Shown: positions 16,576-25,703, counted from the stretch's first letter. The stretch: 54,464 bases of DNA from JBDTSW01 sp051004675 (GCA_051004675.1 JBPCKC010000052.1:1-54464); one strand, 5' to 3'. Translations and numbers: made by a program. The notes: generated by a model not told the origin, from the letters alone.

Positions 16576-17519
16576 CTCGAGGGATCCAGCAGGAGCTTGC
16601 CGTGGCTTCGGCGCCCGGCGATGTCCTCGTGGGCCCGGCGCACCTCCGACAGAGGGTAGACCTCGCCGATTACCACCTCGAGCTCGCCGCTCTCGACCGC
16701 CTGGAAGAGGTCGGTGATCATGGGCGCCACCAGATCGCGCCGCGGCACGAGGTGCATCAGCCAGAAGCCGATCACCGCGCGCGAATGGCGCATGAGGTGG
16801 CCGGTGTCGATTTGATTGGGCTCGCGGGAGGCGATGCCGAAGGTGACGATGCGCCCGAACGGCGCCAGCGCGCGCAGGCAGGCCTCGAAGGCGGGGCCGC
16901 CGCTCATCTCGAGCACGGCGTCGACCTCGTTCCCGTCGTTCGCCTCGAGGATGGCGGCGGCGAGGTCGTCCGCGCGCGAGTCCACGGCCGCGTCGGCGCC
17001 GAGCCGCTCGGCCAGGGCCCGCTTCTCCTCCGTCGAGGCGAGCGCGATCACGCGGCCGCCGGCGCGCTTGGCGAGCTGGACGGCCAGGCTTCCGGTGCCG
17101 CCTCCCGCGGCCTGAACCACGATCGTCTCGCCCTCGGCGAGGTTCGCGCAGCGGTGCACCAGCGCATGGGCCGTGAGCCCCTGGAGCAGCAGGCCGGCGG
17201 CGACGTCGTCGGAGACGGCGTCGGGAACAGGGATCAGGAACGCCTCCGGGGCCACGACCTTCTCGGCGTAGCCGCCTCCCGCGAGGAGCGCGGCGACCCG
17301 TCTGCCGTCGGGCGTGGTCCCCGCGACCTCGCCTCCGGGGATCATCGGCAGCGACTGCTTGGCGAGGTAGTCGTCGCGGGTCGCGTGGGTATCGGCGAAA
17401 TTGACGCCGGCCCGGGAGATGTCGACGACGACCATGCCGTTTTCGCCCTCGGGGTCGGGGAGATCCACGAGGTCCATGACCTCGGGGCCCCCGAACTCTT
17501 TGACTTGGACAGCGCGCAC
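16572..17519 (-). CDS. NADPH:quinone oxidoreductase-type MDR protein
   Basis: 315 residues. Medium-chain dehydrogenase/reductase without catalytic zinc ligands. Opening VKEFGGPEVMDLVDLP and the cofactor loop QAAGGGTGSLAVQLAKRAG are typical of QOR/zeta-crystallin-like enzymes that reduce quinones or enones with NADPH. Start is GTG 17519 (MRAVQVKEF). The start of the PfkB gene lies 31 bp away in the opposite direction. The following helicase gene overlaps by 4 nt, an unexpected operon partner. Confidence 0.9.
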   Translation of the reverse strand: MRAVQVKEFGGPEVMDLVDLPDPEGENGMVVVDISRAGVNFADTHATRDDYLAKQSLPMIPGGEVAGTTPDGRRVAALLAGGGYAEKVVAPEAFLIPVPDAVSDDVAAGLLLQGLTAHALVHRCANLAEGETIVVQAAGGGTGSLAVQLAKRAGGRVIALASTEEKRALAERLGADAAVDSRADDLAAAILEANDGNEVDAVLEMSGGPAFEACLRALAPFGRIVTFGIASREPNQIDTGHLMRHSRAVIGFWLMHLVPRRDLVAPMITDLFQAVESGELEVVIGEVYPLSEVRRAHEDIAGRRSHGKLLLDPSR

Positions 17520-17550
17520 GAGCGGGCAAGTCTGGCAGGATCACCCGCCT

Positions 17551-18480
17551 ATGTCGCTGACCGTGGTGGGTTCCATCGCCTTCGACTCGGTGCGGACGCC
17601 CTTCGGCGAGCGCGATCGCATGTTGGGCGGCTCGGCGGTTCACTTCGCCCTGGCGGCCGCGTTCTTCACCGATGTCCACGTGGTCGGACCGGTTGGCGAC
17701 GACTTCTCGGACGAGCACTTCGGCCTTCTTTCGGGCCACGGCGTCGACACCTCCGACATCGAGCGAGTGCCGGGTGGTAAGACGTTCTTCTGGCGCGGGC
17801 ACTACGAGTACGACCTCAACGTGGCCCACACTGACGACACCCAGCTCAACGTTTTCGGCGACTTCGAGCCCAAGCTCTCGGACGCCTCGCGGGACGCCGA
17901 CGTGCTGTTTCTCGCGAACATCCAGCCCGACCTCCAGCGTCAGGTGCGCGGGCAGTGCGAGGGCGCCAGGCTGGCGGCGCTGGACTCGATGAACCTCTGG
18001 ATCGAGACGGCGCGCGATTCGCTCACCGCCGCGGTCGGCGAGGTGGACTGCCTGATCATCAACGATGCCGAGATCCGCCAGCTCACGGACGAGACGAACC
18101 TCGCGCGCGCCGCCAAAGCGGTGATGGAGCTCGGCCCTCGGGTGGTGATCGCCAAGCAGGGCGAGTACGGCGCGGCCATGTTCACGCCGACGAGCTTCTT
18201 CGCCCTCCCCGGCTTCCCGCTCGAGGACGTTCGCGACCCCACCGGGGCCGGCGACAGCTTCGCCGGGGGCTTTCTGGGCTACCTCGACGGGACGGCCGAG
18301 CGCCTCGACGACGGGCACCTGCGCCTCGACGATCCGACCCTGCGCCGGGCCATGGCCCACGGCACCGTCCTCGCGTCGTTCAACGTCGAGGACTTCGGGA
18401 CCGAGCGCGTGGCTCGGCTCGAACGCGAGGAGATCGACGCGCGCCTGGGCGACCTGCGCTCGATGACCGCCTTCGGGTAG
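17551..18480 (+). CDS. PfkB family carbohydrate/nucleoside kinase
   Basis: 309 residues, ribokinase fold. GGSAVHFALAAAFF and GPVGDD near the N-terminus bind substrate; the C-terminal signature DPTGAGDSFAGGFLGYL holds the anion hole and catalytic Asp. The substrate cannot be assigned; an acidic loop (LNVAHTDDTQLNVF) near residue 90 is the likely specificity lid. Start ATG 17551; the frame from 17401 overlaps the opposite gene. Citrate synthase follows 58 bp downstream with its own ribosome site. Confidence 0.9.
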   Translation: MSLTVVGSIAFDSVRTPFGERDRMLGGSAVHFALAAAFFTDVHVVGPVGDDFSDEHFGLLSGHGVDTSDIERVPGGKTFFWRGHYEYDLNVAHTDDTQLNVFGDFEPKLSDASRDADVLFLANIQPDLQRQVRGQCEGARLAALDSMNLWIETARDSLTAAVGEVDCLIINDAEIRQLTDETNLARAAKAVMELGPRVVIAKQGEYGAAMFTPTSFFALPGFPLEDVRDPTGAGDSFAGGFLGYLDGTAERLDDGHLRLDDPTLRRAMAHGTVLASFNVEDFGTERVARLEREEIDARLGDLRSMTAFG

Positions 18481-18538
18481 GCACGCGCAAGCTGCGAGAA
18501 TCCGCGGGCGAAGACACAGGCGACCGGGAGGAAGCTCG

Positions 18539-19939
18539 ATGGCGACCGAAGAGCAGACCCAGGATCAGGACGGCGGCGCCGTGGCGACGGCCGGCGGGGA
18601 CACGCTGAGCGTCACCGACAACCGCACCGGGAAGAGCTACGAGCTCGAGATCACCGACGACACGATCCGGGCGATGGACCTTCGCCAGATCAAGGTCGAA
18701 GAGGACGACTTCGGGATGATGGCCTACGACCCGGCCTTCACCAACACGGCCTCCTGTCGCTCCGCGATCACCGACATCGACGGCGAGAAGGGGATCCTCC
18801 AGCACCGCGGCTACCCGATCGAGCAGCTCTGCGAGCAGTCGAGCTATCTCGAGGTCGCATACCTCCTCATCTTCGGCGAGCTCCCCACCGCCGCCCAGCT
18901 CGAGCGCTGGATCTACGACATCACCCACCACACCTTCGTCCACGAGGACATCAAGCACCTGTTCGAGACCTTCCGCTATGACGCGCATCCGATGGGGATG
19001 CTCCTCGCGGGCTTCGGGGCGCTCTCCACCTTCTACCCCGACGCCAAGCACATCGACGACCCGGAGGAGCGCTACATGGCCGCGATCCGGATGATCGCCA
19101 AGGTCCCCACGCTGGCCGCGTTCGCCTACCGCCACAACATGGGGCTGCCCTACGTGTATCCGGACAACGACCTGAGCTATCCCGAGAACTTCCTCTCGAT
19201 GATGTTCAAGAAGACCGAGGCGAAGTACGAGCCCGACCCCCGCCTGGCGAAGGCGCTCGACGTGCTCTTCATCCTCCACGCAGACCACGAGCAGAACTGC
19301 TCGACCAGCGCCGTCCGCGGCGTCGGCTCCTCCGAGGTCGACCCCTACTCGGCGGTCGCCGCGGGCGTCGCCGCCCTCTACGGTCCGCTCCACGGCGGCG
19401 CCAACGAGGCGGTGCTGAAGATGCTGCGCCGGATCGAGGACCCGGCGAACATCCCCGATTTCCTCGAGGGCGTCAAGAACCGCGAGGAGCGGCTGATGGG
19501 CTTCGGCCACCGCGTCTACAAGAACTACGACCCGCGGGCCCGGATCATCAAGAAGCATCTCGACGATGTCCTCGAGGCCACGGAGGACAATCCGCTGGTC
19601 TCGATCGCGACCGAGCTGGAGAAGCACGCGCTCGACGACGACTACTTCACCGACCGCAAGCTCTACCCGAACGTCGACTTCTACTCGGGGATGATCTACG
19701 AGGCGCTCGAGATCCCGACCGACATGTTCACGGTGATCTTCGCGATCCCGAGGACCTCCGGCTGGGTCTCGCAGTGGATGGAGATGAACGACGACTCCGA
19801 GCAGAAGATCTCGCGCCCGCGCCAGGTCTACACCGGCGAGCGCGACCGCGACTACGTGGCGATCGAAGACCGCGAGGGCGACGAGAAGATCACCGGGCCG
19901 CCCGCCCGCAGGCCGAAGCGCCCGCGCCGCGGGGCGTAG
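18539..19939 (+). CDS. gltA: citrate synthase
   Basis: 466 residues. Condenses acetyl-CoA and oxaloacetate. Catalytic regions are GPLHGGANEAVLKM (His), GFGHRVYKNYDPRA (His) and DFYSGMIYEALEIP (Asp), in the order expected for type II-like bacterial enzymes. An N-terminal beta-rich extension (TGKSYELEITDDTIRAMDL) matches the long proteobacterial/actinobacterial form. GGGAGGA precedes the ATG by about 6 nt. The last ~15 residues are a basic tail. The stop codon abuts that of the convergent beta-helix gene (TAG-CTA). Aconitase and 2-oxoglutarate dehydrogenase lie 13-24 kb away. Confidence 0.96.
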   Translation: MATEEQTQDQDGGAVATAGGDTLSVTDNRTGKSYELEITDDTIRAMDLRQIKVEEDDFGMMAYDPAFTNTASCRSAITDIDGEKGILQHRGYPIEQLCEQSSYLEVAYLLIFGELPTAAQLERWIYDITHHTFVHEDIKHLFETFRYDAHPMGMLLAGFGALSTFYPDAKHIDDPEERYMAAIRMIAKVPTLAAFAYRHNMGLPYVYPDNDLSYPENFLSMMFKKTEAKYEPDPRLAKALDVLFILHADHEQNCSTSAVRGVGSSEVDPYSAVAAGVAALYGPLHGGANEAVLKMLRRIEDPANIPDFLEGVKNREERLMGFGHRVYKNYDPRARIIKKHLDDVLEATEDNPLVSIATELEKHALDDDYFTDRKLYPNVDFYSGMIYEALEIPTDMFTVIFAIPRTSGWVSQWMEMNDDSEQKISRPRQVYTGERDRDYVAIEDREGDEKITGPPARRPKRPRRGA

Positions 19940-21349
19940 CTACTCGCGCTCGAACGACCCGGCGTCGCTCGCCTGGAAGGGACGCGCGACGCCGCGCTGA
20001 TCGACCGGCGCCGAGGGTCCGACGCTGACGAAGTCGATCGCCGGGCTCGTCGGCCTCAGGGCGTGGGTCCTGGTGAGGCCACCGTTGGCCGCCAGCGGCT
20101 TCAGCCTCGGATTGCCGGTGAAGTCGGTGCTGATCCCCGGCGAGCACGACGGCCCGCCGAAGACGTTCTGCTCGTTGACGTCGAGCACGCCCGCGGGGGC
20201 CGAGCACTCGACGCCCCTGCCGTGGACGATCGTCCCGTAAAAGCGGAGGGCATTGGGGTCCATCAAGGCGCCTGCCTCGACCACCGCGTGCCCCTCGCCG
20301 GCCGGGTTCTTGGCGATCGTGACGTGGGTCAGGTCGGCGGTGCCGTCCAGCGCGTAGATCGCCGACCCGGCCCGCGGGGCCCTGTTGCCGCTGATCGTCG
20401 AGTTCAGGAGCTGGTGGTCGCCGCTCGAGCGGAGGAGGAGCCCACCCCCCCGCCTCGCCACGTTGCTGCTGATGGTGCTCGAGTCGAGAGAGATCTCGCC
20501 CTGGGTGGCGCTTACTGTGGCGGCGATGCCGCCGCCCTCCTCGGCCGTGTTTGCGGCGATGGTGGTGGTGCTGATCTGCGTCTGCCCGCGAACGTCGATC
20601 CCGCCGCCGCTCGAGGTTCCCGCGGAGCCCCCGAACTGGTGGACGGTGTTGCCGGTCACCTTCGAGTCCACGAGCGCGAGGCTGCCGGCCAGGGTCATGA
20701 CGCCGCCGCCGACCGCCGCCCCGGTCTCGCTCTTCACCTCGACGAGGTTGTCCTTGATCCTGCTGTCGCTGATCAGCAGGATGCCGTCGTCCTGGAGGAT
20801 GCCGCCGCCGAAGCTGTTCGCGGCCGGCGGCTTCGGGATGACCTCGTTGTCGCGCACCACCACGCCCGCGAGCGAGAGCGTCCCCTCGTTGAAGATGCCC
20901 CCGCCGAACTGGTTGCCGGGCGCCGTAACCCTCCCCCCGGTGATCGTCAGATCGTCGAGCCGGGCCCCCGGTAGCCCGCCGGCCAGGCTCGTCAGGACCC
21001 GATCGTTAACCGTCTGCTTGATGATCGTGTCGCCGGCGCCGCGGCCCTCGATCCCGACCGCCTCGGTGACCTCGAGGGCGCCCTCCTCGTTCGATGGCGA
21101 CGCCGTCTTGGGCAGCGTCAACCTGTAGGTGCGCTTGCGGAGCTCGATCAGGTCGTTGCCGGCGACCTCGTTCGCCTGCGAGATCGCCGCTCGCAAAGTG
21201 CAGGTGCCGTCGGATGCGGCGCAGACCCCGTCGCTGACGTCGGCGTCGACCCTGTCGTCGGTCGAGTTGACCGTGTAGACCTCGGCCCCCTGGGCCGAGC
21301 CGACCGGCATCAGCATCGCCACGATGAGAGTGATCCCTAAGCGCCTCAT
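19940..21349 (-). CDS. secreted CSLREA / choice-of-anchor Q beta-helix protein
   Basis: 469 residues. Signal peptide (MRRLGITLIVAMLMPVGSAQGA) with likely cleavage near residue 22. Next comes a CSLREA-type segment: TVNSTDDRVDADVSDGVC, then GTCTLRAAISQANEV. The middle is a right-handed parallel beta-helix with repeated NxIxxNxA-like turns (SRIKDNLVE, SKVTGNTVH, STISSNVARRGGG, STISGNRAPRAGS). It ends with the choice-of-anchor Q consensus (TSPAIDFVSVG, DQRGVARPF, DAGSFERE). Such proteins are cell-surface or secreted; biochemical role unknown. A paralogue lies immediately upstream in the same orientation. Confidence 0.9.
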   Translation of the reverse strand: MRRLGITLIVAMLMPVGSAQGAEVYTVNSTDDRVDADVSDGVCAASDGTCTLRAAISQANEVAGNDLIELRKRTYRLTLPKTASPSNEEGALEVTEAVGIEGRGAGDTIIKQTVNDRVLTSLAGGLPGARLDDLTITGGRVTAPGNQFGGGIFNEGTLSLAGVVVRDNEVIPKPPAANSFGGGILQDDGILLISDSRIKDNLVEVKSETGAAVGGGVMTLAGSLALVDSKVTGNTVHQFGGSAGTSSGGGIDVRGQTQISTTTIAANTAEEGGGIAATVSATQGEISLDSSTISSNVARRGGGLLLRSSGDHQLLNSTISGNRAPRAGSAIYALDGTADLTHVTIAKNPAGEGHAVVEAGALMDPNALRFYGTIVHGRGVECSAPAGVLDVNEQNVFGGPSCSPGISTDFTGNPRLKPLAANGGLTRTHALRPTSPAIDFVSVGPSAPVDQRGVARPFQASDAGSFERE

Positions 21350-21382
21350 GAGCTGAATGGTGCCACAGATCCGGCCGCGGAT

Positions 21383-22780
21383 CTACGGCTTTTCGAAGGC
21401 CCCGGCGTCGCAGGGACTGCTGCGCGGCCTGCCGCGCTGGTCGGTGGCCGGGGGCGGGCATCCGGCCGTCACTGCGCCGAGCGCGTCGCTACCGCGGCGC
21501 AGGGCATGGGTCCGCGTGGGCCCGCCGTTGTCGTCCAGCGGCCGCAGCCGGGGATCCGCATCGGACTGGTCGCTGCCGGCGTCGAACCCGCAGCTGTGCC
21601 CGGAGTCCACGTTGAAGCCGACTGAGAGCGGCGGGTTAACGTCCGAGCAGTCCCGGCCCGGATTGTCGACGACGCTCGCGCTCAGGGTCACCCCGCCCCC
21701 ATTTAGGCCCGAGTAAATCGACGTCGCACCCGCTCCGGTCAGGTTCGCCGCGATCGTGGTGTTGGCGACGAAGACCTCGCTGCCAAAATCGGCGAAGAGC
21801 GCCGCACCGGCTCCACCGTCCGGCACGGCGTTGCCGCTGATCGTCGAGTTCGAGATCGTGAGGGAGTCCGCGTAGCTTTGGATCCCGGCCCCGGTCGCCG
21901 CGGCGTTCCTGCTGACCGTGCTCGACTCCATCGTCACGGCCCCGCTGCCGAGCGTCACCCCGCCGGCGCGGCTCGCGCGGTTGCCGCGGAAGGTCGACCT
22001 CGAGATCGAGGCCGGGCCGAACGTCCTGAGCCCACCGGCGAACCCGTCGAAGCTCGCGGTGGGCCCCTTCACGAGATTGCCCTGGATGACGGTGCTGCCC
22101 ATCGCCATCGTGTCCCCGGGGTCGAAGGCCCCCCAGAGCAGCCCTCCCCCCTGGGCGTCGGCGCCGGGGTCGGTGGCGACGACCCTGTTGTCGATGATGC
22201 GCGAATCGCTGATGACGAGGGATCCCTCGGCCAGCACCCCGCCGCCGAACACCACGCCCGCCTTCTTCAGCCTGTTTCCCCTGACCGTGACCCCGTCGAG
22301 GATCAGGTCGCTGTTGGCCGCGATCCCCCCACCGCCGCGACCGGTGCCGCCCTTGCCACCCGTCACCGTCAGGTCCTCGATCGTCACCAGGCCCTGATGA
22401 CCCTCGCCCACGCCGATGGCGATGACGCGATTGGGATAGGGCGCGGACTTCTTGAGCTTGACCTTGGTCGCGTCGTCGCCCTCCCCGGCGATCTCGAGCA
22501 CGGCATCGACATCCAGCTCCGAGTCGAGCCTGTAGGTGCCGGCGGCGAGCTCGACGCGGTCCTGCCCCGGCTGGAAGGCCGATTGCGCCTCCTGCACGGC
22601 CCCTCGAAGCGAGCAGAGCCCCTCCGGCGACACCGAGCAGTTCCCGTCGATCGTCGCGTCGGGCGTATCCGCGAAGGTCGTGACGTTGAACGTCTCGGCC
22701 TGTGCCGAGCCCGCGACGAGCGCCATCGACAGCGCGACCCCCGTCGCGACCCCCGCTGCCAGCCGTGCGCCCCTCCGCAT
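21383..22780 (-). CDS. secreted CSLREA / choice-of-anchor Q beta-helix protein
   Basis: 465 residues, paralogue of the following gene. Signal peptide MRRGARLAAGVATGVALSMA with cleavage after GSAQA, then FNVTTFADTPDATIDGNC and GLCSLRGAVQEA (the CSLREA segment). The beta-helix has turns such as SRIIDNRVV, STVIQGNLVK, STFRGNRASRAGG, STVSRNAAATGAG and STISGNAVPDGGA. The C-terminus is GSDALGAVTAGC, TDQRGRPR, CDAGAFEKP. ATG 22780 has GGGAGG 8 nt upstream; a 36-residue upstream extension in frame lacks sense. The 33-bp gap to the next gene implies cotranscription. Confidence 0.9.
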   Translation of the reverse strand: MRRGARLAAGVATGVALSMALVAGSAQAETFNVTTFADTPDATIDGNCSVSPEGLCSLRGAVQEAQSAFQPGQDRVELAAGTYRLDSELDVDAVLEIAGEGDDATKVKLKKSAPYPNRVIAIGVGEGHQGLVTIEDLTVTGGKGGTGRGGGGIAANSDLILDGVTVRGNRLKKAGVVFGGGVLAEGSLVISDSRIIDNRVVATDPGADAQGGGLLWGAFDPGDTMAMGSTVIQGNLVKGPTASFDGFAGGLRTFGPASISRSTFRGNRASRAGGVTLGSGAVTMESSTVSRNAAATGAGIQSYADSLTISNSTISGNAVPDGGAGAALFADFGSEVFVANTTIAANLTGAGATSIYSGLNGGGVTLSASVVDNPGRDCSDVNPPLSVGFNVDSGHSCGFDAGSDQSDADPRLRPLDDNGGPTRTHALRRGSDALGAVTAGCPPPATDQRGRPRSSPCDAGAFEKP

Positions 22781-22868
22781 GCGGTCATCCTCCCACAGCG
22801 CCCGCGGGGGACGCAACCGGGAACCTTCAGCGTGGCCGGTGCTGTGGCCGTCGCTAGTCTCGAAACCG

Positions 22869-23201
22869 ATGGCCCCCTTCACGCTCACGGTCCGTCACGG
22901 CGCCCGCGTCCAGCGCGAGCGCTTCGAGACGCTGGACGAGGCGATCACATCGCTCGAGGCCCAGTCCGAGGCGATTCGCGCGGACGGGCCGCTCGACTCG
23001 GTCAAGGCCTTTCGTGAGTACGGGCCCGGGCAGCGCGTCGCCGGCAGGGTCGAGATCTCGACCGGCGGCTTCCTGCGGGGACGCGACGCCGGCGTCGACG
23101 TGATGGGCGACGGCTCGCTCGTTCCCTACGCGGGGGGCATCCGCAAGCGGATGCTCGACGCGAACGCTCCGTTCGATGCGATCCGAGACGAGCTTCGGTG
23201 A
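22869..23201 (+). CDS. small conserved-looking protein of unknown function
   Basis: 110 residues, soluble, mixed charge, no recognised motif. It starts MAPFTLTVRHGARVQRERF; the middle holds a glycine-rich FLRGRDAGVDVMGDGSLVP. TAGTCT lies 8 nt upstream of ATG 22869, fitting a leaderless transcript, and the gene overlaps the next one by GTGA, so both look like real, cotranslated genes. It is divergent from the beta-helix pair. I cannot assign a function. Confidence 0.7.
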   Translation: MAPFTLTVRHGARVQRERFETLDEAITSLEAQSEAIRADGPLDSVKAFREYGPGQRVAGRVEISTGGFLRGRDAGVDVMGDGSLVPYAGGIRKRMLDANAPFDAIRDELR

Positions 23202-23527
23202 GCGAGGAGATCACGCCCTTCGCGGACCGCGAGGAAGAGGGCGTCGAGGTCGGCAAGCGGGTGAGGCTGCCGCAGGGCGCCGAGCCGCCGATCCGGGTCT
23301 ACGTCAACGGCGTCGAGCAGACGAGGGGGAAGGACTACGGGCTTCGCCGCGGCGAGATCGTCTTCAAGCGCTCGATCGTCAAGGAGGGCAAGGTCTCCGG
23401 CGCCCGCTGGGCGGCGATGTACCTCGGCCTCTTCGGCACCTACCGCAAGCACGAGACGATCGACATCGAGTACCGCCTCGGCGGCCGGGTGAAGCTGGTC
23501 TCCGACGCGAAGGTCGAGGGAGATTAG
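23198..23527 (+). CDS. small protein of unknown function
   Basis: 109 residues. GTG start overlapping the previous stop (GTGA). The sequence reads like a small beta-sandwich: IRVYVNGVEQTRGKDYGL, then RGEIVFKRSIVKEG, a short apolar stretch (ARWAAMYLGLFGTY) and a beta-rich end (IDIEYRLGGRVKLV). The phrase VNGVEQTRGKDY resembles units found in phage or surface structural proteins, but this is weak. Cotranscribed with the 110-residue unknown. Its TAG stop is directly followed by the reverse stop of the acyl-CoA dehydrogenase gene. Confidence 0.7.
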   Translation: MSEEITPFADREEEGVEVGKRVRLPQGAEPPIRVYVNGVEQTRGKDYGLRRGEIVFKRSIVKEGKVSGARWAAMYLGLFGTYRKHETIDIEYRLGGRVKLVSDAKVEGD

Positions 23528-24523
23528 TCAGGCGAAGGAAAGCGCCGCGACGTGCTCGCGATGAGAGCCCGCGGTTCCCATGAGCTGAGCTCCGACCTTC
23601 GCCCGCTTCAACAGGAAGTGCACGTCGTGCTCCCATGTGAAGCCGATGCCGCCGAAGGTCTGGATCGCGTCGTGGCATACGGACGAGGCCGCGTCGGATG
23701 CCCTCGCCTTGGCCATCGAGGCCGCCAGCGGCAACGAGTCGGGCTCGGCGTCGGCGGCCCAGGCGGCGTAGTAGGTGAGCGAGCGCGCCTCCTCGACGGC
23801 CCACAGCATGTCGGCCAGCCGGTGCGAGACCGCCTGGTAGGCGCCGATGGGGCGCTCGAACTGCTCGCGTTCCTTGGCGTACTCCACGGCCATGTCGAGC
23901 GCGCGCTGGCCGACCCCGACCAGCTCGGCAGCCAGCGCGACCTGTCCGACGCCGGCGGGGTGGCCGATATCCCCGGGCAGCTCCTCCCCGCCGTCGGCCG
24001 TGACGCGGAAGTAGGCGCGGGTCGTGTCGATCAGGTCCAGGCGCTCGATCTGGGCCTGGTCGGGCTCAACCAGGCGCGCGCCGTCGCCGGTGGCCATCAC
24101 CAGGACAACCGCTCCGGAGACCGCTCCCAGGATCGGGTCGGGATCGCACTGCATCTCGGCCGCTCCCCGTCCCTCGCCCGAGGCGATCCCGGGTAGCCAG
24201 CGCTCGCGCTGCTCGTCAGAGCCGGCGCCGGCGATCACCGCACCCGCGTAGGCGTTGGAGATCATCGGGCTCGGCGCGCAGGCATAGCCCAGCTCCTCCT
24301 GGAGGATCACCAGCTCGACTGTGCCGAGGCCCTGGCCGCCGTGCTCCTCGGGGAGCGCGATCCCGGGCCACCCCAGCTCGCACATCTCCGCCCAGATGGC
24401 GTCGTCGTAGGGGCTCTCCGACTCGGCCAGCTCGCGCACCTTCTCCGGCTTGAATCGGCTGGAGAGGAAGTCCCGTGCGGTTGACTTGATCTCGCGCTGC
24501 TCGTCGTTGAAGTCGAACTCCAC
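23528..24523 (-). CDS. acyl-CoA dehydrogenase, probable non-catalytic partner subunit
   Basis: 331 residues, GTG start. N-terminal domain (FDFNDEQREIKSTARDFL) and C-terminal AIQTFGGIGFTWEHDVHFLLKR are recognisable, but the middle FAD-binding beta-domain is shortened and the catalytic-Glu segment (EGT or GPDE) expected near the C-terminus is absent; it ends AGSHREHVAALSFA. In actinobacterial steroid catabolism such short FadE subunits form alpha2beta2 heterotetramers with an adjacent full-length FadE. The start is 2 nt after the stop of the gene at 24526, so the pair is coupled. Confidence 0.87.
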   Translation of the reverse strand: MEFDFNDEQREIKSTARDFLSSRFKPEKVRELAESESPYDDAIWAEMCELGWPGIALPEEHGGQGLGTVELVILQEELGYACAPSPMISNAYAGAVIAGAGSDEQRERWLPGIASGEGRGAAEMQCDPDPILGAVSGAVVLVMATGDGARLVEPDQAQIERLDLIDTTRAYFRVTADGGEELPGDIGHPAGVGQVALAAELVGVGQRALDMAVEYAKEREQFERPIGAYQAVSHRLADMLWAVEEARSLTYYAAWAADAEPDSLPLAASMAKARASDAASSVCHDAIQTFGGIGFTWEHDVHFLLKRAKVGAQLMGTAGSHREHVAALSFA

Positions 24524-24525
24524 GG

Positions 24526-25665
24526 CTACCTCAGCTTGGGAAGGCCGAGAACCCGCTCGGCGACGATGTTTCGAAGGACGTCGCTGGTGCCGCCCTCGAT
24601 CGAGTTGGCGCGTGAGCGCAGGAAGCGGTAGGACCAGGGCGAGTCCTTGGCCAGCGTCTCCATGCCGCCGACCTCGAGCGCGAGCTCGCTCAACGCCTGG
24701 GCAGTCGAGGACCACTGCAGCTTGGCGATCGACCCCTCCGGGCCGGGGATGCCCACCTTCATGGTGGACGTGAGGGCCCGCATCGCACCGAGGCGAAGGC
24801 CCTCGATGCCGATCCGAAGGCGGGCGACACGGTCGCGGATGCGCGGATCGTCGGCGACGCCACGCTCCTTGGCAAGCTCGACGAGCTGCTCGAGCGTATG
24901 GGCGAGGCCGAGCGCGGCCGAGGCGCCCAGCCCGGCCCGCTCGTTCATGAGCGTCGTGATCGCCACCATCCAGCCGTTGCCCTCGCCGCCGACGACGTTC
25001 TCGTCGGGCACGTAGGCGTCCTCGATGAAGAGCTCGTTGAACTCGGCCTCGCCGGTGATCTGGCGCAGCGGGCGGATCTCGACCTCGCCCTGGTCCATGT
25101 CCATCAGGAAGTAGGTAAGGCCCTTGTGCTTCGGCGCGTCGGAGTCGGAGCGGGCGACGAGCATGCACCACTTCGCCTCGTGGGCGAACGTGGTCCAGAC
25201 CTTCTGGCCGGTGATGCGCCAGCCACCGTTGTCCTTGACCGCCTTCGTCTTCAGCGAGGCGAGGTCGGAGCCGGAGTCGGGCTCGGAGAAGCCCTGGCAC
25301 CAGATCTCCTCGGCGGAGAGGATCGGCTCGAGGAAACGCTCCTTCTGGAACTCGGTTCCGTGGGCGATCACCACCGGGCCGCCCATCACGAGCCCGAGGA
25401 CGTTGGCCGGGCGCGGCGCCTTCGCCCGCGCCAGCTCGGCGCCGAAGATCGCCTGCTCGATCAGGGTGGCGCCGCGGCCGCCGTACTCCTTTGGCCACGA
25501 CACGCCGGCCCAGCCGCCGGAGTGGAGCTTGCGCTGCCACTCGCGCTCGAACTCGAACTGGATCTGGTCGCCGCCCGTAGGCGCCTCGCCGGGATGGTTG
25601 TCGGCCAGCCAGGCGCGCAGCTCGTCGCGGAAGGCCTCCTCGTCGGCTGTGAGCGAGAGATCCAA
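24526..25665 (-). CDS. acyl-CoA dehydrogenase, catalytic-type subunit
   Basis: 379 residues with a probable TTG start (MDLSLTADEEAFRDEL). WCQGFSEPDSGSDLA and TGQKVWTTFAH form the FAD site, and the catalytic-base region SIEGGTSDVLRNIVAERVLG is present at the C-terminus. TTG 25665 is chosen because the domain begins there and a TAGGCT box lies 11 nt upstream; the frame continues upstream only as antisense of UbiA. Followed after 2 nt by the shorter partner. Substrate unknown; bulky acyl-CoA such as sterol or branched side chains is typical for such pairs. Confidence 0.9.
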   Translation of the reverse strand: MDLSLTADEEAFRDELRAWLADNHPGEAPTGGDQIQFEFEREWQRKLHSGGWAGVSWPKEYGGRGATLIEQAIFGAELARAKAPRPANVLGLVMGGPVVIAHGTEFQKERFLEPILSAEEIWCQGFSEPDSGSDLASLKTKAVKDNGGWRITGQKVWTTFAHEAKWCMLVARSDSDAPKHKGLTYFLMDMDQGEVEIRPLRQITGEAEFNELFIEDAYVPDENVVGGEGNGWMVAITTLMNERAGLGASAALGLAHTLEQLVELAKERGVADDPRIRDRVARLRIGIEGLRLGAMRALTSTMKVGIPGPEGSIAKLQWSSTAQALSELALEVGGMETLAKDSPWSYRFLRSRANSIEGGTSDVLRNIVAERVLGLPKLR

Positions 25666-25703
25666 AGGGGCGGCGGAGCCTATCGCGGCTCCGGGCGACG
25701 ACG

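Noticed and set aside
15103..18360. Apparent 1085-residue minus-strand frame joining the helicase to upstream sequence
   Set aside because: Beyond ATG 16575 the frame is Arg/Gly/Ala-rich antisense of the oxidoreductase and PfkB genes, both of which have clear motifs.
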